Counted from the first letter of the stretch, positions 7,664-17,812 are shown. The stretch: 64,000 bases of DNA from Streptococcus sanguinis (GCF_013343115.1 NZ_CP054570.1:1674001-1738000); one strand, 5' to 3'. Program-made: numbers and translations. The notes: a model not told the origin generated them from the letters alone.

Positions 7664-9694
7664 ATGTCATACTTTAGTGAAAATGAAATTGCAGCAGCAA
7701 TGACCGTCAAATTAGACGATGTACTGCCTGAAAAAACAGTTTTCCAAGAAGGCATCCGCCGAGCACCTGACCGGGGCTTCCGTTTGACTCAAGCTCAAAC
7801 CGAAATTGCTCTTAAAAATGCCCTTCGCTATATTCCAAAGAGATTCCATGAGGAAGTAATTCCAGAATTCTTAGAAGAACTGAAGACTCGCGGACGGATT
7901 TATGGCTACCGCTGGCGTCCAAAAGAACGCATCTACGGCAAACCAATTGACGAGTACAAAGGGAACTGTACTGCAGCCAAAGCTATGCAGGTCATGATTG
8001 ACAACAACCTGAGCTTTGAAATCGCCCTTTATCCATATGAATTGGTTACCTACGGAGAAACTGGATCTGTCTGCGCTAACTGGATGCAGTACAACCTGAT
8101 CAAGAAATACTTGGAAATCATGACCGACCATCAAACCTTGGTCGTAGAATCTGGCCACCCACTCGGACTCTTCAAGTCCAAACCAGAAGCACCTCGTGTT
8201 ATCATCACCAACGGCCTCTTGGTCGGTGAATATGACAATATGAAGGACTGGGAAATTGCGGAAGAAATGGGCGTGACCAACTATGGTCAAATGACAGCTG
8301 GCGGCTGGATGTACATCGGCCCTCAAGGTATCGTCCATGGTACTTTCAACACCCTCCTCAATGCTGGGCGCTTGAAACTGGGTGTAGCTGATGATGGCGA
8401 CCTGACTGGCAAACTCTTCATCTCTTCTGGTCTGGGCGGCATGAGTGGAGCTCAAGGGAAAGCGGCCGAAATTGCTAAAGCTGTGGCAATCGTAGCTGAA
8501 GTAGACCAATCTCGGATTGAAACTCGTCATTCCCAAGGCTGGATTAGCCAATTAGCCGAAAGTCCAAAAGAAGCAATCGAGCTAGCTCAAAAAGCTCTGG
8601 AAGCTGGCGAATCCACTTCTATCGCCTATCATGGTAACATTGTAGATCTCTTGGAATATGTCAACGAGAATAACATCCATGTTGATTTGCTGTCTGACCA
8701 AACTTCTTGCCATAATGTCTATGACGGCGGCTACTGTCCAGCTGGTATCAGCTTTGAAGAGCGGACTCGCCTCTTGGCTGAAGACAAGGAAAGCTTTGCT
8801 AAGCTGGTTGACCAAACATTGGAACGTCACTTCAAGGCAATCAAGACCCTGACTAGCAACGGCACCTACTTCTTTGACTACGGTAATGCCTTTATGAAGG
8901 CAGTCTATGACTCTGGCATCAAGGAAATTTCTAAGAATGGCTTTGACGACAAAGACGGCTTTATCTGGCCATCTTATGTAGAAGATATCATGGGCCCAAT
9001 GCTCTTTGACTATGGTTACGGTCCTTTCCGTTGGGTATGTCTGAGCGGTAAGCATGAAGATCTAGTTGCTACTGACCATGCAGCTATGGAAGTGATTGAT
9101 CCTAACCGTCGCTACCAAGACCGTGACAACTACAACTGGATCCGCGATGCAGAAAAGAACCAGTTGGTTGTTGGAACTCAGGCTCGGATCCTCTACCAAG
9201 ACTGTATGGGACGCGTCAATATCGCCCTCAAGTTCAATGAATTAGTCCGCGAAGGAAAGATTGGTCCTGTCATGATCGGCCGTGACCACCACGACGTATC
9301 TGGTACTGACTCTCCATTCCGCGAAACTTCCAATATCAAGGATGGTTCAAATGTTACTTGCGACATGGCTGTGCAATGTTACGCTGGTAATGCCGCTCGT
9401 GGTATGAGTCTGGTAGCTCTCCACAACGGTGGTGGAACTGGTATCGGTAAAGCGATCAACGGTGGTTTTGGCTTGGTACTGGACGGCAGCGAACGCATCG
9501 ATGAAATCATCAAATCTGCTATCGCTTGGGATACGATCGGCGGAGTTGCACGTCGGAACTGGGCTCGCAATGAGCATGCTATCGAAACAGCTATCGAGTA
9601 CAACCGTCTCCATGAAGGCACAGACCACATCACTATTCCGTACTTAACTGATGAAGATTTGGTCAAAGAATCTGTTAAGAAGTTGTTCGAATAG
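7664..9694 (+). CDS. hutU: Urocanate hydratase (long form)
   Basis: Converts urocanate to 4-imidazolone-5-propionate with tightly bound NAD+. 676 residues, longer than the ~550-residue enzyme of many bacteria; this long type is usual in streptococci and related anaerobes. A glycine-rich nucleotide motif GLGGMSGAQGKA occurs near residue 256, the conserved DQTSCH segment near 346, and GGGTGIGKAINGGFG near 590. AAAGGAGG precedes the ATG. First gene of the seven-gene plus-strand hut operon. Confidence 0.95.
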   Translation: MSYFSENEIAAAMTVKLDDVLPEKTVFQEGIRRAPDRGFRLTQAQTEIALKNALRYIPKRFHEEVIPEFLEELKTRGRIYGYRWRPKERIYGKPIDEYKGNCTAAKAMQVMIDNNLSFEIALYPYELVTYGETGSVCANWMQYNLIKKYLEIMTDHQTLVVESGHPLGLFKSKPEAPRVIITNGLLVGEYDNMKDWEIAEEMGVTNYGQMTAGGWMYIGPQGIVHGTFNTLLNAGRLKLGVADDGDLTGKLFISSGLGGMSGAQGKAAEIAKAVAIVAEVDQSRIETRHSQGWISQLAESPKEAIELAQKALEAGESTSIAYHGNIVDLLEYVNENNIHVDLLSDQTSCHNVYDGGYCPAGISFEERTRLLAEDKESFAKLVDQTLERHFKAIKTLTSNGTYFFDYGNAFMKAVYDSGIKEISKNGFDDKDGFIWPSYVEDIMGPMLFDYGYGPFRWVCLSGKHEDLVATDHAAMEVIDPNRRYQDRDNYNWIRDAEKNQLVVGTQARILYQDCMGRVNIALKFNELVREGKIGPVMIGRDHHDVSGTDSPFRETSNIKDGSNVTCDMAVQCYAGNAARGMSLVALHNGGGTGIGKAINGGFGLVLDGSERIDEIIKSAIAWDTIGGVARRNWARNEHAIETAIEYNRLHEGTDHITIPYLTDEDLVKESVKKLFE

Positions 9695-9719
9695 GAAAAA
9701 CTTGTCTCCCAACTTCCGG

Positions 9720-9747
9720 CCTGAGCTGGGTATCAATCTGGCTCAGG
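9720..9747 (+). other. Hairpin between hutU and ftcD
   Basis: CCTGAGC / GCTCAGG, a perfect 7-bp stem with a 14-nt loop, in the 119-nt gap after hutU. No U-tract follows, so it is not a normal terminator. It could be an mRNA processing or stabilising element. Confidence 0.45.
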
Positions 9748-9813
9748 AGGAGGTTCTGCTTTATTAAGTTCATATTATAAATTAAAATTATTGATATCAC
9801 GAGGTAATATCTT

Positions 9814-10713
9814 ATGACAAAAATTGTTGAATGTATTCCTAACTTTTCTGAAGGCCGCAATCAAGCGGTTATTGACGGTCTAGTTGAAGTAGCTAAGAGC
9901 GTGCCAGGCGTAACACTTTTGGACCACTCTTCTGATGCCAGCCACAACCGCAGCGTCTTTACTTTGGTCGGTGATGACCAAAATATTCAGGAAGTTGCTT
10001 TCCGTTTGGTTAAATACGCTTCTGAAAATATTGACTTGACCAAGCACCAAGGTGAACACCCTCGTATGGGCGCAACTGATGTCCTGCCTTTTGTACCTAT
10101 CAAGGACATCACAAGTGAGGAATGCGTAGAAATTGCGAAGACAGTATCTGAGCGAATCAATCGTGAGCTCGGTATCCCTATCTTCCTCTATGAAGATGCA
10201 GCGACTCGTCCTGAGCGTAAGAACTTGGCTAAGGTTCGTAAAGGACAATTTGAAGGCATGCCTGAAAAACTCTTGGAACCTGACTGGGCTCCTGACTATG
10301 GTGAAAGAAAGATTCACCCAACTGCTGGTGTTACTGCTGTTGGTGCCAGAATGCCACTCATCGCCTACAATATCAACTTGGATACAGACAATCTGGAAAT
10401 TGCCAACAATATTGCCAAAATCATCCGTGGATCAAGCGGTGGCTACAAATACTGTAAAGCGATTGGCGTTATGCTGGAAGACCGCAACATTGCTCAGGTT
10501 TCTATCAACATGGTCAATCTGGAAAAATTCCCACTCTATCGTGTTTTTGAAACTGTTCGCTTTGAAGCTAAGCGCTACGGAGTTGGAATCCTCGGCTCAG
10601 AAGTCATTGGCTTGGCACCAGCTAAGGCTTTGATTGACGCAGCAGAATACTATCTGCAAATCGAAGACTTTGACTACGGCAAGCAAGTTCTGGAAAACCA
10701 TTTGCTGGGCTAG
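9814..10713 (+). CDS. ftcD: Glutamate formimidoyltransferase
   Basis: Transfers the formimino group of N-formimino-L-glutamate to tetrahydrofolate, releasing glutamate. 299 residues, the stand-alone form rather than the fused mammalian FTCD. Starts MTKIVECIPNFSEGRN and contains DHSSDASHNRSVFTLVG and HPRMGATDVLPFVP, typical of the family. 14 bases before fchA. With FchA it gives the cell a folate-dependent route alternative to HutG. Confidence 0.94.
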   Translation: MTKIVECIPNFSEGRNQAVIDGLVEVAKSVPGVTLLDHSSDASHNRSVFTLVGDDQNIQEVAFRLVKYASENIDLTKHQGEHPRMGATDVLPFVPIKDITSEECVEIAKTVSERINRELGIPIFLYEDAATRPERKNLAKVRKGQFEGMPEKLLEPDWAPDYGERKIHPTAGVTAVGARMPLIAYNINLDTDNLEIANNIAKIIRGSSGGYKYCKAIGVMLEDRNIAQVSINMVNLEKFPLYRVFETVRFEAKRYGVGILGSEVIGLAPAKALIDAAEYYLQIEDFDYGKQVLENHLLG

Positions 10714-10727
10714 GAGGACAGAAACCT

Positions 10728-11354
10728 ATGAAATTAGTAGATTTAAGTTTGACAGAATTTGCCCAAGTCCTAGGCTCAGATGCTCCTGCACCAGGAGGTG
10801 GCTCTGCCGCTGCTCTTTCCGCAGCGAACGGTATTTCCCTGACTAAGATGGTCTGCGAATTGACCCTTGGCAAGAAAAAATACGCAGAATTTGAAGCAGA
10901 AATTACTCAAGTGCACGCAGAAAGTGCCCGCCTGCAAGAAAGCCTACTTGCAGCTATTGACAAGGACACTGAAGCCTTCAATCTGGTCTCCGCCGTCTTT
11001 GATATGCCTAAGGAGACAGAGGAAGACAAGGCTGCCCGTCGGGAAGCTATGCAACAAGCCCTCAAGGAAGCGACCAAGTCACCTTATGGCATGATGGAAG
11101 ACATCTTTGCTGCCCTGCAAACAACTCAAAAAGCTGTTGGCAAGTCCAATACCAATGCTGCCAGCGACCTGGGGGTAGCAGCTCTTAACCTTAAGGCTGG
11201 TCTGCAAGGGGCTTGGCTCAATGTCCTCATCAACCTGTCAGGCGTCAAGGATGAAGCATTCGTCGCAGACTACCGCAGCAAGGGTGAAGAGCTACTGCAA
11301 AAAGGCTGCGCCCTAGCCGATGAAATTTATCAAGAAATTTTGAAAGTTGTCTAA
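10728..11354 (+). CDS. fchA: Formiminotetrahydrofolate cyclodeaminase
   Basis: Converts 5-formimino-THF to 5,10-methenyl-THF plus ammonia. 208 residues, all-helical cyclodeaminase fold. The conserved start region LGSDAPAPGGGSAAALSAAN (residues ~12-31) is clear. GGAGG precedes the ATG. Follows ftcD directly, as the two reactions do. Confidence 0.93.
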   Translation: MKLVDLSLTEFAQVLGSDAPAPGGGSAAALSAANGISLTKMVCELTLGKKKYAEFEAEITQVHAESARLQESLLAAIDKDTEAFNLVSAVFDMPKETEEDKAARREAMQQALKEATKSPYGMMEDIFAALQTTQKAVGKSNTNAASDLGVAALNLKAGLQGAWLNVLINLSGVKDEAFVADYRSKGEELLQKGCALADEIYQEILKVV

Positions 11355-11420
11355 TAGATAAACGGAAGAGAAACCCACTCTTTCCCATGAATGGACTTTC
11401 TTTTCTCAAGAGGTAACAAT

Positions 11421-13094
11421 ATGGTTTTATCAGATATTGAAATTGCGAATTCGGTTCAAATGAAGCCCATCAAAGAAGTGGCAGAAAAACTAGGAATTGC
11501 TGAAGACGCTTTGTCTCTTTATGGAAATCACAAGGCAAAAATCAGTGCCGGCCAACTAGAAGCCTTAAAAGACAAGCCAGACGGCAAACTGATTCTCGTG
11601 ACCGCTATTTCTCCGACACCAGCTGGAGAAGGCAAGACCACGACTTCTGTCGGATTGGTCGATGCTTTGGCTGCTATCGGTAAAAAAGCCGTTATCGCTC
11701 TGCGGGAACCTTCACTCGGACCTGTCTTTGGTATCAAGGGCGGAGCTGCTGGTGGTGGTCACGCTCAGGTGGTGCCCATGGAGGACATCAACCTCCACTT
11801 CACTGGTGACTTTCATGCCATCGGTGTTGCCAACAACCTGCTGGCAGCCCTCATTGATAACCACATTCACCATGGCAATGCCTTAGGTATCGACTCTCGC
11901 CGCATCACTTGGAAGCGGGCGGTGGATATGAATGACCGGCAACTGCGTCACATCGTGGACGGCTTGCAGGGCAAGGTCAATGGTGTTCCGCGTGAAGATG
12001 GATTTGACATTACAGTTGCTTCTGAGGTTATGGCTATTCTCTGTCTGTCAGAAAATATCACTGACCTCAAGAACCGTTTGGAAAAAATCATCATTGGTTA
12101 CAGCTTTGAAGGTAAGCCAATAACTGCCAAGGATCTGAAAGCTGGTGGCGCTATGGCTGCTGTGCTCAAAGACGCTATCCATCCAAACTTGGTTCAAACT
12201 CTGGAACACACACCAGCCTTGATTCACGGTGGACCTTTTGCCAACATTGCCCATGGCTGTAACAGTGTCCTAGCTACCAAGCTGGCTCTCAAATATGCCG
12301 ACTATGCAGTCACAGAAGCTGGTTTTGGTGCTGACCTAGGTGCTGAAAAATTCATTGATATCAAGTGTCGTACATCTGGACTTCGTCCATCGGCTGTAGT
12401 TCTGGTTGCTACTATCCGCGCTCTCAAGATGCATGGTGGTGTTGCTAAGAGCGACCTGGCTGAAGAAAATGTCCAAGCCGTTGTAGATGGTCTGCCAAAC
12501 TTGGAAAAACATCTGGAAAACATTCAAGATGTTTATGGATTGCCAGCAGTCGTTGCCATCAATAAATTCCCGCTGGATACCGAAGCAGAATTGAAAGCAG
12601 TTTATGACGCCTGCCAAAAACGCGGCGTTGACGTCGTGATTTCTGACGTCTGGGCCAATGGCGGAGCTGGCGGTAAAGAGTTGGCTGAAAAAGTCGTTGA
12701 ACTGGCCGAAGGAGACAATCACTTCCAATTTGTATATAATGAAGAGGACTCCATCGAGACTAAGCTGAACAAAATTGTTACTAAGGTTTATGGAGGCAAG
12801 GGTGTTCGCCTGACTCCTGCTGCTAAACGCGAGCTCAAACAACTGGAAGAACTGGGCTTCTCCAACTATCCTATCTGTATGGCCAAGACTCAGTACTCCT
12901 TCTCAGACGATGCTAAAAAACTGGGCGCACCTAAAGACTTTGTTGTGACAATCAGCCAGCTCAAAGTTTCTGCTGGTGCAGGTTTTATCGTTGCTCTGAC
13001 GGGTGCAATCATGACCATGCCAGGGCTGCCTAAAGTACCAGCCAGCGAAAAGATTGATGTTGACAAAGATGGCAATATCAGCGGTTTGTTCTAA
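11421..13094 (+). CDS. fhs: Formate-tetrahydrofolate ligase
   Basis: 557 residues from the ATG at 11421 ([14 protein letters not shown]); AAGAGG lies 7 bases upstream, while the in-frame ATG at 11391 lacks a ribosome site. The P-loop is visible as [14 protein letters not shown] (residues ~67). The enzyme interconverts formate, ATP and THF with 10-formyl-THF. In this operon it most likely runs toward formate and ATP, conserving energy from the formimino group of histidine; this is inference from context. A second housekeeping fhs elsewhere is possible. Confidence 0.94.
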   Translation: MVLSDIEIANSVQMKPIKEVAEKLGIAEDALSLYGNHKAKISAGQLEALKDKPDGKLILVTAISPTPAGEGKTTTSVGLVDALAAIGKKAVIALREPSLGPVFGIKGGAAGGGHAQVVPMEDINLHFTGDFHAIGVANNLLAALIDNHIHHGNALGIDSRRITWKRAVDMNDRQLRHIVDGLQGKVNGVPREDGFDITVASEVMAILCLSENITDLKNRLEKIIIGYSFEGKPITAKDLKAGGAMAAVLKDAIHPNLVQTLEHTPALIHGGPFANIAHGCNSVLATKLALKYADYAVTEAGFGADLGAEKFIDIKCRTSGLRPSAVVLVATIRALKMHGGVAKSDLAEENVQAVVDGLPNLEKHLENIQDVYGLPAVVAINKFPLDTEAELKAVYDACQKRGVDVVISDVWANGGAGGKELAEKVVELAEGDNHFQFVYNEEDSIETKLNKIVTKVYGGKGVRLTPAAKRELKQLEELGFSNYPICMAKTQYSFSDDAKKLGAPKDFVVTISQLKVSAGAGFIVALTGAIMTMPGLPKVPASEKIDVDKDGNISGLF

Positions 13095-13106
13095 TAAATA
13101 CCAAAA

Positions 13107-13706
13107 ATGACAAATGTAACCCTTTTAAGAGTAAATGATTTTCAAGTTTCCGATTGGTCGGGGGGAAAGACAAAACAGCTTTATCTTTCCCCGCCAACTG
13201 GCCACTATAGCAAGCGTGACTTTGACTATCGACTCTCAACAGCGACTGTGGAGTTGGCTGAAAGTCAGTTTTCTGACCTCAGCGGCTTTCACCGTATTCT
13301 CATGAGCCTGGACCACACACTTCATCTCCACAATGCCAGCCGGCAGGAGGAAACGGTTCTAGCTCCCTTTACTCCCTATGTCTTTGAAGGGAGTGATTCT
13401 ATCACAAGTCGGGGGACTTGTACCGACTTTAACTTAATCTACAGCGACCATTATCAGGGACAGATGATTGCCATCTCGAATGGGCAAGAGCTTAGCCGAG
13501 ATGACGAAATTCAATTTATCTATGCCTTAGAGGATCTGACGGTGACGGTAACAAACCTGCCAGTGCTTAACCTAGAGGCAGAGCAGCTTCTGATAGTGGA
13601 AAAAGAGACTCAGGAAACTGAGCTGCATATAATGTTTTCGAGTAACCAGCCAAAGGGTGCTCCCCTTGCTATATGGGCTGGTTTGACCCACATCCCTACT
13701 AAGTAA
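13107..13706 (+). CDS. hutD: HutD-family protein
   Basis: 199 residues resembling the HutD family, a cupin-like protein best known from Pseudomonas hut operons, where it is proposed to cap hut expression. Recognisable segments are WSGGKTKQLYLSP near the start, DYRLSTATVELAESQFSDLS, and FHRILMSLDHTLHLH. No Shine-Dalgarno is visible before the ATG, which lies 12 bases after the fhs stop, so translation is probably reinitiated from fhs and low. Exact biochemical role unknown. Confidence 0.75.
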   Translation: MTNVTLLRVNDFQVSDWSGGKTKQLYLSPPTGHYSKRDFDYRLSTATVELAESQFSDLSGFHRILMSLDHTLHLHNASRQEETVLAPFTPYVFEGSDSITSRGTCTDFNLIYSDHYQGQMIAISNGQELSRDDEIQFIYALEDLTVTVTNLPVLNLEAEQLLIVEKETQETELHIMFSSNQPKGAPLAIWAGLTHIPTK

Positions 13707-13781
13707 AGATACCATGATGTCTTGTCACCATTCTATCTTTACTTGGAAAGGATCCCATATCTCTAAAGGAGAAACATTATT

Positions 13782-15134
13782 ATGGATGCAACTAAACTCA
13801 CTGCACAAGAACAAGAACAGGAAAAAGCGAAATTCAGCTTTTCCGGTGCAACCCTCTACGGTATCAATGCCGTTATCGGATCAGGGATTTTCCTCCTACC
13901 GCAAAAGATTTATAAAGGACTTGGTCCTGCCTCTCTAGCTGTCATGCTTGGAACTGCCCTTCTCGTTATTCTCCTAGCCGTCTGCTTGGCAGAAACTGCT
14001 GGTTATTTTAATAAAAATGGCGGAGCCTTCCAATATTCCAAAGCAGCCTTTGGAGACTTTGTCGGCTTTAATGTAGGTTTCCTAGGCTGGGCGGTTACCA
14101 TCATCGCTTGGGCCGCTATGGCAGCAGCATTTGCAAGACTTTTTGTCATCACTTTTAAAGCCTTTGAACCTTATGAACTTTTGCTCAGTGTGAGCCTGAT
14201 TATTTTGCTCAGCTTGATGAATATATCTGGTCTTAAGACTTCAAAAATATTCACCTTGACTGCTACTGTAGCTAAACTCATTCCAATCGTTGCCTTTAGT
14301 TTATGCGCAATTTTCTTTATTAAATCGGGAATTGATAAAGGAAACTTCACTCCGTTTCTACAACTAGATCCTAAAGTAGATATCATGAAGGCTATCTCAA
14401 GCACAGCCATTTATATCTTCTATGGATTTATCGGATTTGAAACCATGTCTATCGTTGCTGGTGAAATGCGCAACCCAGAAAAGAATGTACCTCGGGCTAT
14501 CTTGGGCTCTATCAGTATTGTCTCTGTTCTCTATATGCTGATTATCGCAGGAACTATCGCCATGTTAGGCAGCCGTATCCTGCAAACAGATGCTTCTGTA
14601 CAAGACGCCTTTGTTGAGATGATTGGCCCTGCTGGTGCTTGGATTATTTCCATTGGAGCACTCATCTCTATCACTGGTCTTAATATCGGGGAGTCCGTCA
14701 TGGTTCCGCGTTATGGTGCAGCTATCGCAAATGAAGGCCTGCTTCCTAAGAAAATTGCAGAAACCAACTCTAAAAATGCCCCTATAGTTGCCATTATTAT
14801 TTCAGGAATCCTGGCCATCGCCCTGCTCTTCTCTGGTAAATTTGAAGAATTAGCAGCTCTCAGTGTGGTCTTCCGCTTCTTCCAATACATCCCAACTGCT
14901 CTAGCTGTACTAGTATTAAGAAAGAAATATCCGGATAAAAAAGTGGTCTTCCGCGTTCCATTTGGTCCAGTAATTCCAATTTTGGCGGTTCTAGTCAGCC
15001 TCGTCATGATTTGGGGTGAAAACCCAATGAACTATGTGTACGGCCTCATCGGTGTCCTTATCGCCAGCGCAGTATACTTTATCTATATAGTACTGATTTG
15101 TAAAAATAAAGTTCTTAAACAAGAAGGAGAATGA
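13782..15134 (+). CDS. APC-family amino acid permease (likely histidine uptake)
   Basis: 450 residues with about twelve membrane segments. The first helix carries the APC substrate-binding signature GINAVIGSGIFLLP (residues ~27-40). AAAGGAG precedes the ATG. Position inside the hut operon, directly before hutH with touching reading frames (ATGA), suggests histidine or urocanate as substrate, which is inference. Confidence 0.85.
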   Translation: MDATKLTAQEQEQEKAKFSFSGATLYGINAVIGSGIFLLPQKIYKGLGPASLAVMLGTALLVILLAVCLAETAGYFNKNGGAFQYSKAAFGDFVGFNVGFLGWAVTIIAWAAMAAAFARLFVITFKAFEPYELLLSVSLIILLSLMNISGLKTSKIFTLTATVAKLIPIVAFSLCAIFFIKSGIDKGNFTPFLQLDPKVDIMKAISSTAIYIFYGFIGFETMSIVAGEMRNPEKNVPRAILGSISIVSVLYMLIIAGTIAMLGSRILQTDASVQDAFVEMIGPAGAWIISIGALISITGLNIGESVMVPRYGAAIANEGLLPKKIAETNSKNAPIVAIIISGILAIALLFSGKFEELAALSVVFRFFQYIPTALAVLVLRKKYPDKKVVFRVPFGPVIPILAVLVSLVMIWGENPMNYVYGLIGVLIASAVYFIYIVLICKNKVLKQEGE

Positions 15135-15139
15135 ATCTT

Positions 15140-16681
15140 ATGACACATGTAATCAATTTGGATGGCGAACACCTTACTTTAGAAGACGTCATCGCAGTAG
15201 CCCGTCATGGAGCCACCTGCGAAATTGACCAAGAAGCTAAAAAAGCAGTAGAAGCTTCCCGTAAAATCGTGGATGACATCGTCCGCGAAAAGCGGGTAGT
15301 CTACGGTGTTACAACCGGATTCGGCTCTCTCTGCAATGTCAGCATCTCACCAGAAGATACGACTCAACTGCAAGAAAACCTAATCCGTACGCACTCTTCA
15401 GGCTTTGGTGATCCCCTACCTGAAGATGCAGTCCGTGCGATTATGTTAATTCGGATTAATTCTTTGGTCAAGGGCTATTCTGGTATCCGTCTCTCTACTG
15501 TCGAAAAACTTCTGGAATTGCTCAATAAAGGCGTTGTCCCTTACATTCCGGAAAAAGGCTCTTTGGGAGCTTCTGGTGACTTGGCACCGCTGGCTCACAT
15601 GGTTCTGCCTATGTTAGGACTTGGCCGCGCTTACTATCAAGGCCAATTGCTCTCTGGACAAGAAGCTTTGGACAAGGCCGGTATCGAGAAAATTGCTCTA
15701 GCAGCCAAGGAAGGGCTGGCGCTGATTAACGGAACAACTGTCCTGACAGGTATCGGAGCTCTGGCTACTTACGATGCCATCCAGTTACTTAAGCTATCAG
15801 ACGTTGCAGGCGCTCTTTCCATGGAAGTGCACAATGGTATCACCAGTCCTTTCGAAGAAGACTTGCATACCATCCGACCTCAAAGCGGACAGCTGGCTAC
15901 AGCACGCAATATCCGCAACCTTCTAGAAGGCAGTGGCAACACAACCGTAGCTACTCAACAGCGGGTCCAAGACCCTTACACCCTGCGTTGTATTCCGCAG
16001 ATTCACGGCGCCAGCAAGGACTCTATCGCTTATGTCAAGACCAAGGTTGAGATTGAGATCAACTCTGTTACAGACAACCCTATCATCACCAAGGAAGGCC
16101 ATGTTATCTCAGGCGGTAACTTCCACGGTGAACCAATGGCTCAGCCATTTGACTTCCTCGGCATCGCTATTTCTGAAATCGGAAATGTATCCGAGCGTCG
16201 TGTAGAACGTCTGGTCAACAGCCAACTAAGTAAGCTCCCATCCTTCTTGGTCAAACACCCCGGCCTCAACTCTGGCTTTATGATTACCCAGTATGCTTGT
16301 GCTTCGCTTGCTTCTGAGAACAAGGTCTTGTCTCATCCAGCCAGCGTAGACTCTATCCCATCTTGTGAAAACCAAGAAGACTTTGTCAGCATGGGAACTA
16401 CTGCAGCACGCAAGGCAGCTGAAATTCTCAAGAATTCTCGCCGCATCGTGGCAACAGAAATCATGGCAGCCTGCCAAGCTCTGGATCTGAAACCAGGAAA
16501 CCATGAACTTGGTAAAGGAACCAAGCCAGCCTACGACCTCTTCCGTCAGCATGTCCGCTTTATCGAGTTTGATAAGGATATCGAAATCTATGAAGAACTC
16601 AACAAGGCTTCTGAGCTGATTGAAAACGAAGAATTCCTAGCAGCCGTTGAAAAGGCTGTGGACTTGAGCATTCACTTCTAA
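15140..16681 (+). CDS. hutH: Histidine ammonia-lyase
   Basis: First step of histidine breakdown: removes ammonia to give trans-urocanate. About 513 residues from the ATG at 15140 (MTHVINLDGEHLTLEDV), which has AAGGAG 10 bases upstream; an ATG at 15131 is too close to that site. The self-forming MIO cofactor triad Ala-Ser-Gly is present in GSLGASGDLAPLAHM (residues ~144-146). Last gene of the hutU operon, followed by a strong terminator. Confidence 0.96.
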   Translation: MTHVINLDGEHLTLEDVIAVARHGATCEIDQEAKKAVEASRKIVDDIVREKRVVYGVTTGFGSLCNVSISPEDTTQLQENLIRTHSSGFGDPLPEDAVRAIMLIRINSLVKGYSGIRLSTVEKLLELLNKGVVPYIPEKGSLGASGDLAPLAHMVLPMLGLGRAYYQGQLLSGQEALDKAGIEKIALAAKEGLALINGTTVLTGIGALATYDAIQLLKLSDVAGALSMEVHNGITSPFEEDLHTIRPQSGQLATARNIRNLLEGSGNTTVATQQRVQDPYTLRCIPQIHGASKDSIAYVKTKVEIEINSVTDNPIITKEGHVISGGNFHGEPMAQPFDFLGIAISEIGNVSERRVERLVNSQLSKLPSFLVKHPGLNSGFMITQYACASLASENKVLSHPASVDSIPSCENQEDFVSMGTTAARKAAEILKNSRRIVATEIMAACQALDLKPGNHELGKGTKPAYDLFRQHVRFIEFDKDIEIYEELNKASELIENEEFLAAVEKAVDLSIHF

Positions 16682-16709
16682 AGCTGATGCCTCTGTAAAA
16701 AGCTAACCT

Positions 16710-16743
16710 AAGAAGCCCGCTCTCATGCAGCTGGGCTTCTTTT
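16710..16743 (+). terminator. hut operon terminator
   Basis: AAGAAGCCC / GGGCTTCTT stem with a T-run, 28 bases after the hutH stop; separates hutH from hutG. Confidence 0.85.
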
Positions 16744-16744
16744 C

Positions 16745-16786
16745 CCGCCAAAAGTCATTGACAGGCTTGGCGGAAACTCTTATAAT
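16745..16786 (+). promoter_or_regulatory. hutG promoter with inverted-repeat operator candidate
   Basis: -35 TTGACA (16758-16763), 17-bp spacer, -10 TATAAT (16781-16786), a near-perfect promoter. Inverted repeat CCGCCAA (16745-16751) / TTGGCGG (16767-16773) flanks the -35 box, a likely regulator site. I did not find the same repeat at hutU or hutI. Confidence 0.8.
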
Positions 16787-16822
16787 AAAGTCGCAAGTAT
16801 CGTTATGGAAAAGGACAAAATC

Positions 16823-17812
16823 ATGTTAGAAGATTACTATCAGCTAGATAACAGCTACTATCATAAGAGACTAGACGATGATTTATATGCTGCCAAGTGG
16901 GGCATGGTTATTGAGTTTTTGGACTTAAATGACCCTAACTTAAAACCCTTTGACGGCGTCAACTTTGCCCTAATTGGCTTCAAGAGTGACAAGGGCGTTT
17001 ATATCAACCACGGCCGAGTGGGGGCTGTCGAAGGGCCACAAGCTATCCGAACCCAGCTGGCCAAACTTCCTTGGCATCTTGGCAGAAACGTCCGCGTCTT
17101 TGATGTTGGCGATATTGACGGCCCTAACCGCTCTCTGGAGCAGCTACAGCAAAGCTTGGCTCGAGCAGTCAAACGCCTGCGAGAGCTCAATCTCCGGCCT
17201 ATTGTCCTAGGGGGTGGCCACGAAACAGCCTACGGCCACTATCTGGGCCTTAAGTCGTCACTAGCTCCTGACCAAGACTTGGCCGTTATCAATATGGATG
17301 CTCACTTTGATTTGCGTCCCTATGACCAGACTGGTCCTAACTCTGGCACCGGCTTTCGCCAGATGTTCGATGACACTCTGACTCAGAAGCAGGCCTTTAA
17401 CTACCTTATCCTAGGGATTCAGGAGCACAATAACAATCTCTTTCTCTTTGACTTTGTGGCAAAATCCAAGGCTATCCAGTTTCTGACTGGAATGGATATT
17501 TACCAAATGGGTTACAAGGAAGTCTGTAAAGTGGTCGATGCCTTTTTGGCCGGCAAGGAGCAGGTCTATTTGACCATTGATATTGACTGCTTTGCAGCTG
17601 GCGCCGCTCCTGGTGTCAGTGCCATTCAGTCACTGGGTGTGGATCCCAATCTAGCTGTTCTGGTCTTCCAGCACATCGCCGCGTCAGGCAAACTGATAGG
17701 CTTTGATATCGTCGAAGTCTCTCCGCCTCACGATATAGACAACCATACGGCTAATCTGGCTGCCAGCTTTGTCTTTTACCTGACCCAAGTCTGGGCACAA
17801 GCACATGACTGA
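16823..17812 (+). CDS. hutG: Formimidoylglutamase
   Basis: Hydrolyses N-formimino-L-glutamate to glutamate and formamide. Ureohydrolase (arginase) fold with the Mn2+ ligand motifs GGGHE (~residue 133), [10 protein letters not shown] (~163) and [15 protein letters not shown] (~253). I choose the ATG at 16823 (329 residues) because AAGGA lies 7 bases upstream; the ATG at 16805 has no site. It has its own strong promoter after the hut terminator, so it can be tuned separately from the FtcD/FchA branch. Confidence 0.92.
   Translation: MLEDYYQLDNSYYHKRLDDDLYAAKWGMVIEFLDLNDPNLKPFDGVNFALIGFKSDKGVYINHGRVGAVEGPQAIRTQLAKLPWHLGRNVRVFDVGDIDGPNRSLEQLQQSLARAVKRLRELNLRPIVLGGGHETAYGHYLGLKSSLAPDQDLAVINMDAHFDLRPYDQTGPNSGTGFRQMFDDTLTQKQAFNYLILGIQEHNNNLFLFDFVAKSKAIQFLTGMDIYQMGYKEVCKVVDAFLAGKEQVYLTIDIDCFAAGAAPGVSAIQSLGVDPNLAVLVFQHIAASGKLIGFDIVEVSPPHDIDNHTANLAASFVFYLTQVWAQAHD

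Noticed and set aside
7871..9055. Long minus-strand ORFs inside hutU (226 and 157 codons)
   Set aside because: Shadows of the hutU coding frame; no ribosome sites, no recognisable domains.
12336..12842. 168-codon minus ORF inside fhs
   Set aside because: Shadow of a codon-biased gene; no independent evidence.
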